Source: Allobosea sp.
GTDB taxonomy: Bacteria; Pseudomonadota; Alphaproteobacteria; Rhizobiales; Beijerinckiaceae
DNA: 64,000 nucleotides
Reading direction: 5' to 3'
Assembly: GCF_017308075.1 (NCBI RefSeq)
Contig: NZ_JAFKFX010000028.1
Span: 62,001-126,000, forward strand
Both the position numbers and the translations under genes were made by a program. Below, in pieces: positions 26,877 to 34,682 of this stretch (position 1 is the first letter of the stretch; every line of letters starts with the position of its first letter). The notes beneath the pieces are model-generated. The model was not told the DNA's origin, searched no databases, and saw only the letters and a list, made by a program, of their open reading frames with translations.

Positions 26877-27914
26877 ATGAAGCCGGTCAGACTCGCAGTC
26901 ATCGGTGCCGGTCTGATCGGCAACCGCCACGCTCAGCACATCGCGGCCGAGCCGAGTCTCGAGCTCGCCGCCATCGTCGACCCCTCGCCGAGCGCGACCT
27001 CGCTGGCTTCGTCGCTCGGGACGAACTGGTTTCCGAGCTTCGCCGAGATGCTGGCGCGTGCCCGGCCGGATGGCGTCGTCATCGCGACGCCGAACAGCCT
27101 GCATCTGGCCAATGGCCTCGAAGCCGCCGCCGCTGGCCTGCCGGCGATCATCGAGAAGCCGCTCGCCGACAGCGTCGCAGCCGCGCAGCAACTGGTCGAG
27201 ACGTTCGAGAAGGCCGGGATCCCGCTGCTCGCCGGCCATCACCGGCGCTACAACCCGATGATCCGCAAGGCCAAGGAGATCGTCGAGGCCGGGCGGCTCG
27301 GCCGCCTCCTGACGCTGCATGGCAGCTTCTGGCTGATGAAGCCGGACGATTATTTCGACGTGGCCTGGCGGCGTGAGAAGGGCGCCGGCCCGATCATGAT
27401 GAATCTCAGCCATGACGTCGATCTGTTCCGCTATCTCTGCGGCGAGATCGCCTCGGTGCAGGCGCAGGAATCGAACATCGTGCGCGGCAATGCCGTCGAG
27501 GAGACGGCGGTGATCATCCTGCGCTTCGTCAATGGCGCGCTCGGCACGGTCAACGTCTCCGACTCGGTGGTCGCACCCTGGAGCTGGGAGATGACCACCG
27601 GCGAGAACCCGGTCTATCCGCAGCAGCAGGACCAGTCCTGCTACCAGCTCGGCGGCACGCATGGCTCGCTGACCGTGCCGCAGCTCGAACTCTGGTACAA
27701 TCCGGGCAAGCGCAGCTGGTGGGAGCCGCTGCGCCGCGAGCGCGTGCCCTTCGTCGCCGAGGATCCGCTGCGCGTTCAGGTTCGCCATTTCGGCGAGGTC
27801 ATCCGTGGCGAGGCCAAGCCGATCGTCTCCGGTCGCGAAGGGTTGGAAACGCTGAGGGTGATCGAGGCCGTCAAGCAGGCGGCCAGCACCGGCGCCGTCG
27901 TCACGATCGGCTGA
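26877..27914 (+). CDS. Gfo/Idh/MocA family oxidoreductase
   Basis: A 345-residue NAD(P)-dependent sugar/polyol dehydrogenase-type protein: N-terminal Rossmann motif VIGAGLIGNRHAQHI (residues 8-22), the EKPLADS signature with its catalytic Lys at about residue 95, and the second-domain GPIMMNLSHDVDLFRYL segment with the catalytic Asp/His. It starts 10 bases after aroQ and ends 2 bases before the AroE-like gene, so the three are one transcript. Substrate unknown; a cyclic polyol or keto-sugar would fit. Confidence 0.87.
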   Translation: MKPVRLAVIGAGLIGNRHAQHIAAEPSLELAAIVDPSPSATSLASSLGTNWFPSFAEMLARARPDGVVIATPNSLHLANGLEAAAAGLPAIIEKPLADSVAAAQQLVETFEKAGIPLLAGHHRRYNPMIRKAKEIVEAGRLGRLLTLHGSFWLMKPDDYFDVAWRREKGAGPIMMNLSHDVDLFRYLCGEIASVQAQESNIVRGNAVEETAVIILRFVNGALGTVNVSDSVVAPWSWEMTTGENPVYPQQQDQSCYQLGGTHGSLTVPQLELWYNPGKRSWWEPLRRERVPFVAEDPLRVQVRHFGEVIRGEAKPIVSGREGLETLRVIEAVKQAASTGAVVTIG

Positions 27915-27916
27915 TC

Positions 27917-28750
27917 ATGATCGACGGCAACACCATCCTGATCGCCCATCTCGGCTACCCGACGACGACCTTCAAGGCGCCGCTGATCTACAATCCTTAT
28001 TTCGAGTCGATCGGCGTCAATGCGGTGGTGATGCCGATGGCGGTCGAGGCCGATGTGTATCCTGAGGTGCTCGCCGCCCTCTTCCGCCTGAAGAACATCC
28101 GCGGTGCGCTGGTGACGATGCCGCACAAGGTGACGACGACCGGCCTCGTCGACGAGCTTTCGACGGCGGCCAGCATCGCCGGCTCCTGCAACGCTGTGCT
28201 CCTGCGGCCGGACGGCACGCTGCGCGGCGACATGTTCGACGGCGAAGGCTTCGTGCGCGGCGTTCTGCGCAAGGGCCGGCAGGTGGCGGGTGCGCGGGCG
28301 CTGGTCGTCGGCAGCGGCGGCGTCGGCGCGGCGATCGCCGCTTCGCTGGCGGGAGCGGGGGCGGCCGCGCTCGGCCTGTTCGACCTCAACAGCGCCGCCG
28401 TGGAAGGGCTCGCCCGTCGCCTGCGCGCGCATTATCCCGCGCTCGCACTGGAACTCGGCACACGCGATCCCGAGGGCTACGACATCGTTGTCAACGCGAC
28501 GCCGCTCGGCATGAACGAGGGCGATCCCCTGCCGATGGATGTCTCGCGCATCGCACCGGAGAGTTTCGTCGGCGAAGTCGTGCTGAAGAGCGAGGTCACA
28601 CCCTTCCTGGCCGCTGCCCGGGCGAGAGGCTGCCAGACGCAGATCGGCACCGACATGCTGTTCGAGCAGATCCCGGCCTATCTCGAATTCTTCGGCTTCC
28701 CGACGACGACGCCGGATAATCTGCGGGCGGTGGCGCAGATCAGCTACTGA
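27917..28750 (+). CDS. Shikimate-dehydrogenase-like enzyme with altered substrate site (paralogue 1)
   Basis: A 277-residue protein with the AroE/YdiB fold. The catalytic Lys71 (VTMPHK) and Asp108 (GDMFDGEGF) are kept, as is a nucleotide loop VVGSGGVGAAIA. The two serines that hold the shikimate carboxylate in AroE (pattern PIAHSKSP) are replaced by Phe19 and Ala21 (PTTTFKAP), so true shikimate is an unlikely substrate. The ATG at 27917 follows the upstream stop by 2 bases. It probably oxidises or reduces a related ring compound in the cluster's pathway. Confidence 0.8.
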   Translation: MIDGNTILIAHLGYPTTTFKAPLIYNPYFESIGVNAVVMPMAVEADVYPEVLAALFRLKNIRGALVTMPHKVTTTGLVDELSTAASIAGSCNAVLLRPDGTLRGDMFDGEGFVRGVLRKGRQVAGARALVVGSGGVGAAIAASLAGAGAAALGLFDLNSAAVEGLARRLRAHYPALALELGTRDPEGYDIVVNATPLGMNEGDPLPMDVSRIAPESFVGEVVLKSEVTPFLAAARARGCQTQIGTDMLFEQIPAYLEFFGFPTTTPDNLRAVAQISY

Positions 28751-28983
28751 GACCGACCCCGCATGGAGGGCGGCCCTGCACTGGCCGCAGGGCGCGCCTG
28801 ATTGTCGCCTGACGCTGCGTTGCCTATAGCCGGATCGTCGTCGCGCCTGTCGCGGCGGCTGTCGGAAGCCTTCCGACTCGTGCCAGCCGGCGCGCAGCGG
28901 GACGGGCCCCGGCCCCGGGGGGAGGCGATGTTCGGCAGCGACGAAGCAAGACGCCCGCCTGGGCTCGGGGGCGAACGCGCCAG

Positions 28984-29907
28984 GTGAGCCAGCCGCTACC
29001 CAAAGCTCCGCAGTCCGATGGCGGGCTGGCCACGCTCGCGCTGGCCCTGACCGCCTTCAGCCTGTTCGCCATCGGCGACGCCGCTTCCAAGCTCATCGTC
29101 ATCGAATCGAACGCCGTCGTCGCGATGTGGGGGCGCAGCGTCGTCTTCGCCGCCCTCTTCCTGTTCATCCTCCGGCCGGGGGAGTGGCGGACGGCGCTGA
29201 CGCACGGCCCCGTCAAGCTCCTGCTGCTGCGTTCGATCTTCCCCTTCCTCGCCGGCAGCTGCGTCATCTTCGCGATGGCCTATGTGCCGCTGGCCCAGCT
29301 CACCACGATTCTGTTCATCTCGCCGCTGCTGAGCATGGCGCTCGGCAAGCTCCTGCTCGGCGAAACGGTGAACCGCTGGGGCTGGCTTGCGGTGCTGTCC
29401 GGCTTCCTCGGCGTGCTGACGATCATGCGGCCTTTCGGCGGTGATTTTTCCTGGACTCTGCTGATCCCGGCGCTGGCCGGCCTGCTCGCCGCCTTCGGCC
29501 AGGTCATGACCCGGATCGTCGCGCAACGGACGGCGCCCCGCACGGTGCTGTTCTACACCATGCTGGTGGCGCTGGTTCTGTCCTCGCTGCCTCTGCCCTT
29601 CTTCTGGCAGGCCCCGACGGGCGAGCAATGGCTGCTGTTCGGCCTGTCCGGGATCTGCCAGGCGGCCGGCCAGTTCGCCATGATCGCGGCCTATGCCCGC
29701 GCGACCGCCTCGCGCCTCGCACCTTATTCCTACGCCCAGCTCCTGACCGCCACCCTGCTCGGCTTCGCCATCTTCGGCGAGGTGCCCGACATCTTCACCG
29801 TCGTCGGCGCGGCGCTGATCGTCGCTGGCGGGCTGATCTCGCTGCATCTGGCCGGAAGGCGGCCGAAACCGCCCGACGAAGCGGAACGCGCCGCGCCGAC
29901 GGATTGA
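28984..29907 (+). CDS. EamA (DMT superfamily) transporter
   Basis: A 307-residue membrane protein with ten hydrophobic helices in two EamA repeats (about residues 12-145 and 155-290); the typical PLAQLTTILFISPLLSMALGKLLLGE ending of repeat one is visible. GTG start at 28984 taken; no good ribosome site, so the true start could differ slightly. DMT proteins export or import metabolites. Its place between the two AroE-like genes suggests transport linked to this pathway. The 233-base gap upstream carries a GGCGGCCCTGC / GCAGGGCGCGCC hairpin near 28770. Confidence 0.85.
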   Translation: MSQPLPKAPQSDGGLATLALALTAFSLFAIGDAASKLIVIESNAVVAMWGRSVVFAALFLFILRPGEWRTALTHGPVKLLLLRSIFPFLAGSCVIFAMAYVPLAQLTTILFISPLLSMALGKLLLGETVNRWGWLAVLSGFLGVLTIMRPFGGDFSWTLLIPALAGLLAAFGQVMTRIVAQRTAPRTVLFYTMLVALVLSSLPLPFFWQAPTGEQWLLFGLSGICQAAGQFAMIAAYARATASRLAPYSYAQLLTATLLGFAIFGEVPDIFTVVGAALIVAGGLISLHLAGRRPKPPDEAERAAPTD

Positions 29908-29975
29908 CGGGCGCGGGGCGAAGCTCCGACATCGCGAGCATCGTCCTTTCCTTCGCAACAGGACCGGGAATTCCC

Positions 29976-30884
29976 ATGCAGATACTCGTCACCGGCGGCA
30001 CCGGCTTCATCGGCGCCTGGATCGTCCGCAGCCTGCTCGCCGCCGGCCACAAGGTCCGCATCTTCGACATCAAGGATGACAGCCGGCTCGTGCGGGCGCT
30101 GGCCGGGGAGGCTGCCGCCGAGATCGACTGGCGTCTCGGCGACATCCGCGACGGCGAGGCCGTCCATGCCGCCGCCGAGGGCTGCGACAGCATCGTCCAT
30201 CTCGCCGCGCTGCTGACTCCGGCCTGCCGCGAGCAGCCCGTCCTCGGCGCGGAGGTCATCGTCATCGGTACGCTGAACGTCTTCGAGGCGGCGCGTCGGC
30301 ATGGCATCGCCAAGGTCGTCTATGCCAGCTCGGCCGGTGTCTTCGGCCCGGAGGACGGGGCGAGACCGCTGCCGATCACCCATTACGGCGCTTTCAAGCT
30401 CGCTACCGAAGGCAGCGCCCGCGCTTATTGGCTCGATCACGGCATCGCCAGCGTCGGCTTCCGCCCCTTCGTGGTCTACGGGCCCGGCCGCGAGCTCGGC
30501 CTCACCGCCGGCCCGAGCCTCGCCGCCGAGGCGGCCGCGAAGGGCGAGGCCTATGCCTTCATCTACACCGGCCAGTCCGACCTGCTCTATGTCGAGGATC
30601 TCGCCGCCGCCTTCGCGGCGGCGGTTGCGCGCAATATCGTCGGTGCCCATGCCTTCAACCTGGTCGGCGAGGTCGCGACCGTCGACGAGGTCATCGCCGA
30701 GATCCGACGTCAGGTCCCGGATGCGCGCCTGAGTGCCGCCGGGCCGGGCCTGCCGACGGCCCCGGAACTCGCCCCCGACGCCAGCCTGCCTTCGGTGCTC
30801 GGAACGTTGCCACGAACCGGGCTTGCGGAGGGGCTGGCGCGCACCATCGCTTTCCATCGCGATGCCGCGATGGCTCTCGGATAG
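29976..30884 (+). CDS. NAD-dependent epimerase/dehydratase family protein
   Basis: A 302-residue extended-SDR protein with the N-terminal VTGGTGFIGAW motif, HLAALLTPACRE, and a catalytic triad whose Ser lies in VYASSAG and Tyr/Lys in HYGAFKLATE (YxxxK). Product class covers UDP-sugar epimerases and dehydratases. The ATG at 29976 is the natural start. It sits between the EamA transporter and the second AroE-like gene, so it probably belongs to the same pathway. Confidence 0.83.
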   Translation: MQILVTGGTGFIGAWIVRSLLAAGHKVRIFDIKDDSRLVRALAGEAAAEIDWRLGDIRDGEAVHAAAEGCDSIVHLAALLTPACREQPVLGAEVIVIGTLNVFEAARRHGIAKVVYASSAGVFGPEDGARPLPITHYGAFKLATEGSARAYWLDHGIASVGFRPFVVYGPGRELGLTAGPSLAAEAAAKGEAYAFIYTGQSDLLYVEDLAAAFAAAVARNIVGAHAFNLVGEVATVDEVIAEIRRQVPDARLSAAGPGLPTAPELAPDASLPSVLGTLPRTGLAEGLARTIAFHRDAAMALG

Positions 30885-30964
30885 GCCGGTCGGCCGAACA
30901 GGTTGAGGGGCGAAGGTCGAGAGCAGGGCAAGGCGCGGGCATCGAGCCGGCGCGCAGGAGCCGG

Positions 30965-31777
30965 ATGGAGGATGAGGTGCTGGACATGCTGAGCGGCGAG
31001 ACCCGGATCTTCGTGATCATCGGCCACCCGATCGCCCAGGTGAAGTCGCCGGCCGGCATCACCAGGGGCTTCGTCGAGCGCGGCATCAATGCGGCGCTGA
31101 TCCCGATCCATGTCCTGCCCGAGGACGTCGACAGCTTCATCGTTGCGCTCGGCCCGGTGTTGAATGTCGACGGCATCGTCGTGACGATCCCGCATAAATT
31201 CGCCGCCCGGCAGCACTGCAGGACGCTGTCCGACCGGGCCCGGCTGCTGGAATCGGCGAATGTCCTGCGCCGCGGGCCCGATCGCGCCTGGCACGGCGAC
31301 ATGCTCGACGGGGTCGGCTTCGTGCGCGCCATGCGCCAGGCTGGCGGCGCACCGGAGGGCAAGCGTGCCTTGCTGATCGGGGCCGGCGGGGCGGGCAGCG
31401 CGATCGGCCTGCAACTGCTCGACTCCGGGGTGTTCGAGCTCGCGATCCACGACATGGATGCCGGCCGGCGCGATGCGCTGATCTCTCGGCTCTCAGCCGC
31501 TTATCCCGGGCGCGTGCGGGCGGGCTCGACCGACCCGGGCGGCTTCGGGATCATCGCCAATGCCACGCCGCTGGGCATGCGCGCGGGTGACCCCTTGCCG
31601 GTCGCGGTCGACAAGCTCGCGCCGGATATGTTCATCGGCGACGTCATCACGGCGCCCGAGGTCTCGCCCTTGCTGGAGGCCGGTCGTAGCCTAGGCTGCA
31701 AGACACAGACCGGCCTCAACATGTTCCTGGCGCAGCGCGAGCTGATCGTCGATTTCCTCGAAGGCAGGCCGGTCTAG
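30965..31777 (+). CDS. Shikimate-dehydrogenase-like enzyme (paralogue 2)
   Basis: A 270-residue AroE-fold protein. Catalytic Lys77 (VTIPHK) and Asp114 (GDMLDGVGF) and the dinucleotide loop IGAGGAGSAIG are present. Of the two carboxylate-binding serines, the first is Val26 and the second, Ser28, is kept (PIAQVKSP). It is clearly diverged from paralogue 1 and neither looks like housekeeping AroE. The ATG at 30965 has an AGGAG site 4 bases ahead; an ATG at 30986 is possible. Last plus-strand gene before the convergent IclR regulator. Confidence 0.8.
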   Translation: MEDEVLDMLSGETRIFVIIGHPIAQVKSPAGITRGFVERGINAALIPIHVLPEDVDSFIVALGPVLNVDGIVVTIPHKFAARQHCRTLSDRARLLESANVLRRGPDRAWHGDMLDGVGFVRAMRQAGGAPEGKRALLIGAGGAGSAIGLQLLDSGVFELAIHDMDAGRRDALISRLSAAYPGRVRAGSTDPGGFGIIANATPLGMRAGDPLPVAVDKLAPDMFIGDVITAPEVSPLLEAGRSLGCKTQTGLNMFLAQRELIVDFLEGRPV

Positions 31778-31821
31778 ACCGGGAGGCCGGGCGGCGCTCA
31801 ACCGGGAAGAGGGCGCAGCGC

Positions 31822-32592
31822 TCAGCCGAGATTGGCGCGTTCCCGCAGCATCAGCACCGCGTCCTCGAGGGCGTTGAGGCAGCGCCGCTTCAGCGCGGCG
31901 TCATAGCGCGCGATCGGCAGGGCGATGTTGACGGCCGCCAGCGGAAAGCCGGAGCGGCCGAGGATCGGGCGCGCCATTCCGACGATGCCCGGCATGAACT
32001 CCTCGACCACGAAGGCGATGCCGGTCCGGGCGATCTCGGCCAGTTCCGCCTCCAGTGCCGGCACCGAATCGACCGTCCGCGGCGTGATCTTTTCGAGGCT
32101 GACGCGCGCGAGATAGTCGCGGCGCATCTCCTCGGGCAGATGGGCGAGCAGTGCCTTGCCGCCCGAGGTCGCGTAGAGCGGCGCGACATCGCCTTTCCGC
32201 ATCGTGTAATGCAGGCGGTGCGAGCCGCTTGCGGTCGCCACCACCTCGGAGAGGTCGCCCTTCAGCAGGTTGAGCGCGCAGGTCTCGCGGGTCGCACGCG
32301 CAGTGTCGGCCAGCACGTCTTCGGCGACGCTGACGAGATCGCGCGTCTCGGCGCTGCGCTGGCCGAGCGCGATCACGGCCGGGCCGAGGAAATAGCCTTT
32401 GCTGATCGGGTCGTATTCGAGATAGCCACGGCAGACCAGGGTCTTGAGCAACTGCGTCAGGCTGCTCTTGGGAATGCCGAGCTGGGTCGCGATCCGGGCA
32501 TGGGTCTGGCCGGCATTCCAGCGGCGCAGATACTCGAACAGGTCGAGCACGCGCATTGCGGACTTGACTGATCCCAGCTCGGCCGAGGGCAT
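31822..32592 (-). CDS. IclR family transcriptional regulator
   Basis: A 256-residue regulator with an N-terminal winged helix (SVKSAMRVLDLFEYL, ATQLGIPKSSLTQLLKTL) and a C-terminal effector-binding domain (about residues 80-256; ATSGGKALLAHLPEE, FVVEEFMPGIVGMARPI). IclR proteins often control aromatic, quinate/shikimate or sugar-acid catabolism, which fits the adjacent convergent AroQ/AroE-like genes. The ATG at 32592 is preferred over a TTG at 32646. Confidence 0.88.
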   Translation of the reverse strand: MPSAELGSVKSAMRVLDLFEYLRRWNAGQTHARIATQLGIPKSSLTQLLKTLVCRGYLEYDPISKGYFLGPAVIALGQRSAETRDLVSVAEDVLADTARATRETCALNLLKGDLSEVVATASGSHRLHYTMRKGDVAPLYATSGGKALLAHLPEEMRRDYLARVSLEKITPRTVDSVPALEAELAEIARTGIAFVVEEFMPGIVGMARPILGRSGFPLAAVNIALPIARYDAALKRRCLNALEDAVLMLRERANLG

Positions 32593-32900
32593 TGCAGATC
32601 CGGTTCTGTTCAGCTGCGGCGGTCGGCCCTTGGAGACGTTGCGCAATAGTGAAGACCCGGCTGGGCAGGTTCAATGTCCCTTACGGGTTAATCTCGGCGG
32701 GTGTGCTTTACTTCATATGGAAACGTATTCCCGTGGAAGCACAGATGGCTGCGACGGTCCGGCGAGAGCGGGCGATGGGCGAGGGCTGGAAGGCGCCTCT
32801 GCCGATCCGCGAGAGCCCCTCCCGGTGCGCTGCCATCGTCACCGGCAGGCTGTTGCACGGCTGCGGCGGAATCCGACCCGCAGCCGCTCGACCCTCGTCG
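32593..32900. promoter_or_regulatory. Upstream region of the iclR-type gene (about 308 bp)
   Basis: Gap between the iclR-type start and the stop of the osmC-type gene; both are read leftward, so it holds the iclR promoter. The A/T-richer stretch 32684-32735 contains GGAA-N5-TTCC (32719-32731), the kind of short palindrome bound by IclR proteins, possibly autoregulatory. The rest (32740-32900) is GC-rich with nothing I can assign. Confidence 0.4.
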
Positions 32901-33386
32901 TCAGTCGCCGAGGCGATACTCCCAGCTACCTCGCGTTTCGACCGCGCTGCGTACCGAATTGGCGAGGAAGCAGTTTTCATGCGCCGCATGGTGCAGCCCG
33001 TCGACCATGGCGTCGTCGGGCGCCAGCGCGCCGCTGAACCGGATGTGCGGCCGCAGAACCACGCGTGCGATCCATTCCTTCCCGTCCGCATTCCTCGCCA
33101 TCTCGCCCGCGGCGGCGTCGCGATAGCCGTCGATGCGAAAGCCGGCTCGCGCGGCGAGGTCGAGGAACCAGAGCATGTGACAGCTCGACAGCGCCGCGAC
33201 ATAGGCTTCTTCAGGATCGACATTGGCCGGGTTCGAGAAGGGCTCGCGCACCACATGCGGCGAGCTCGACGCCGCGACGGCCGCCCCGCCGTCGAAGTGC
33301 CAGAGATGCGCGCGGCTATAGCGCCGGTCGAGGAAATCCTGGTCGCCGCGCTGCCATTCGATCGTCGCGCCGTGGTTCGCCATCAT
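32901..33386 (-). CDS. OsmC/Ohr family peroxiredoxin-like protein
   Basis: A 161-residue OsmC-fold protein that would reduce organic hydroperoxides. Both redox cysteines are present: one in AALSSCHMLWFL (about residue 68) and one in HENCFLANSV (about 137). Its ATG overlaps the stop of the upstream gntR-type gene by ATGA (33383-33386), so the pair is translationally coupled. Confidence 0.88.
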   Translation of the reverse strand: MMANHGATIEWQRGDQDFLDRRYSRAHLWHFDGGAAVAASSSPHVVREPFSNPANVDPEEAYVAALSSCHMLWFLDLAARAGFRIDGYRDAAAGEMARNADGKEWIARVVLRPHIRFSGALAPDDAMVDGLHHAAHENCFLANSVRSAVETRGSWEYRLGD

Positions 33387-34042
33387 CCGTCTCCGAGATC
33401 GGCGCAGGCCGCCAGCACGACCATGCGCGTTGCGTCGAGATGTGCTGCCAGTGTCGCCAGCGCGGCCGGGACGTCGCCGGAGGCCGCGGCCGTGATCAAC
33501 TGCCGGTGCTCTTCGGCCCAGCCTTGCTTGCGGGCTTCCGGGCCGAGCTGCTGAACGCTGAAACGGTCGATCGGCGCGCGCAGCTGGCGATAGAGCGCCA
33601 GGCTGCGCGGGCGCTCGGCCGGCCGGTAGAGCGCTTCATGGAAGGCGATGTCGCCGCCGATCCAGCCGAGACGGTCCTGCGCATCCTCGAGCTGGCCTTG
33701 CAGCCTCGCCAGCTCGCGGCAGGACCGTTCGTCATGCCGGGGCAGGGCGCGGGCGATGAGGTCGCTCTCGACCAGGTGGCGCAGATCGAAGATCTCGTCG
33801 ATCTCGGCGGGCGTCGGCCAGCTCACCCGTGCCCCGCGATAATGCTCGATCCTGAGAAGCCCCTCGCTCTGCAGCTGGGCCAGCGCTTCGCGGACCGGGA
33901 TGCGGCTGACGCCGAATTCGCTGGCGAGCTGCTCCTGGCGCAGCAACTCACCGGCCTGCCAGCGGCCCTGGTCGATGTCCTGACGCAGGCGCGTGGCGAG
34001 GGCGGCGGCGGTCGTCGTGGCGGCAAGGGGCGGAATACTCAT
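33383..34042 (-). CDS. GntR family regulator, FadR subfamily (FCD domain)
   Basis: A 219-residue regulator with an N-terminal GntR winged helix (LLRQEQLASEFGVSRIPVREALAQLQSEGLL) and a C-terminal all-helical FCD domain (about residues 80-219). Candidate metal ligands of the FCD pocket are visible (DIAFHEALY and EEHRQLI). FadR-type regulators sense carboxylates. Its overlap with the osmC-type gene suggests it controls itself and that gene. Confidence 0.88.
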   Translation of the reverse strand: MSIPPLAATTTAAALATRLRQDIDQGRWQAGELLRQEQLASEFGVSRIPVREALAQLQSEGLLRIEHYRGARVSWPTPAEIDEIFDLRHLVESDLIARALPRHDERSCRELARLQGQLEDAQDRLGWIGGDIAFHEALYRPAERPRSLALYRQLRAPIDRFSVQQLGPEARKQGWAEEHRQLITAAASGDVPAALATLAAHLDATRMVVLAACADLGDG

Positions 34043-34130
34043 CGTGTAATTGTATCCAATTATACGATATCTGCAACCGTCTCCGGCCCGGAGCCTCGTG
34101 CCGCAGGCGGGGCGCGCCCGTCGGTTCAGC

Positions 34131-34547
34131 TCAGCCGGTCGCGGGCTCGCAGCCCACCATCCAGAATGCCCCGTAACGGTCGCTCAGCATGCCGAAGCGC
34201 GGCGCCCAGAAGGTCTCGGCCATCGGCATCGTCACGGTGCCGCCTTCGGCCAGCGCGGCGAAGATGCGCTCGGCTTCGGCCGGCTCCTTCACGGTGACGC
34301 TGACATGGACGCTCTGCATCGGCCCGGTGCTCTGCTCCGGCGGCGCGTCCGAGGCCATCAGCATCTGGCCGTCGTCGAGTTCGAGGCAGGCATGCATGAT
34401 CTTGGAGCGCCATTCCGGCGCGATATCGACCGGCGAGCCTTCATAGCGCAGCATCGCCTCGATCCGGCCGCCGAGAATCCGCTGATAGTCGGTGAAGGCG
34501 GCTTCGCACTGGCCGTCGAAGAAAAGATAGGGCGCGAGCTTCATCAT
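34131..34547 (-). CDS. VOC/glyoxalase-fold protein, PhnB-like
   Basis: A 138-residue protein resembling the PhnB/DUF1338-unrelated VOC group: KLAPYLFFDGQCEAAFTDYQRILGG at the N-terminus, MHACLELDDGQMLMASDAPPE in the middle and WAPRFGMLSDRYGAFWMV at the end. Two adjacent ATGs (34547 and 34544) follow a GGAGG site; either may be used. Function in this family is largely unassigned (3-demethylubiquinone-methyltransferase labels are historical). Confidence 0.82.
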   Translation of the reverse strand: MMKLAPYLFFDGQCEAAFTDYQRILGGRIEAMLRYEGSPVDIAPEWRSKIMHACLELDDGQMLMASDAPPEQSTGPMQSVHVSVTVKEPAEAERIFAALAEGGTVTMPMAETFWAPRFGMLSDRYGAFWMVGCEPATG

Positions 34548-34682
34548 CGATCCTCCGCTGCATTGTTGTGCCGGCGCGCATCGCCGGCATGGCTGCGAGA
34601 CCAAGAGCATGGCAGGATCGCTCGACAGCCATCGTCAGCAGGGTGACCCTGAGGCGAATCGAACCGGAGACCATTGCGCGAC

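Noticed and set aside
26423-31777. Housekeeping shikimate pathway genes
   Set aside because: Both AroE-like proteins have altered substrate motifs, there are two of them, and the neighbours are transport and sugar-type enzymes.
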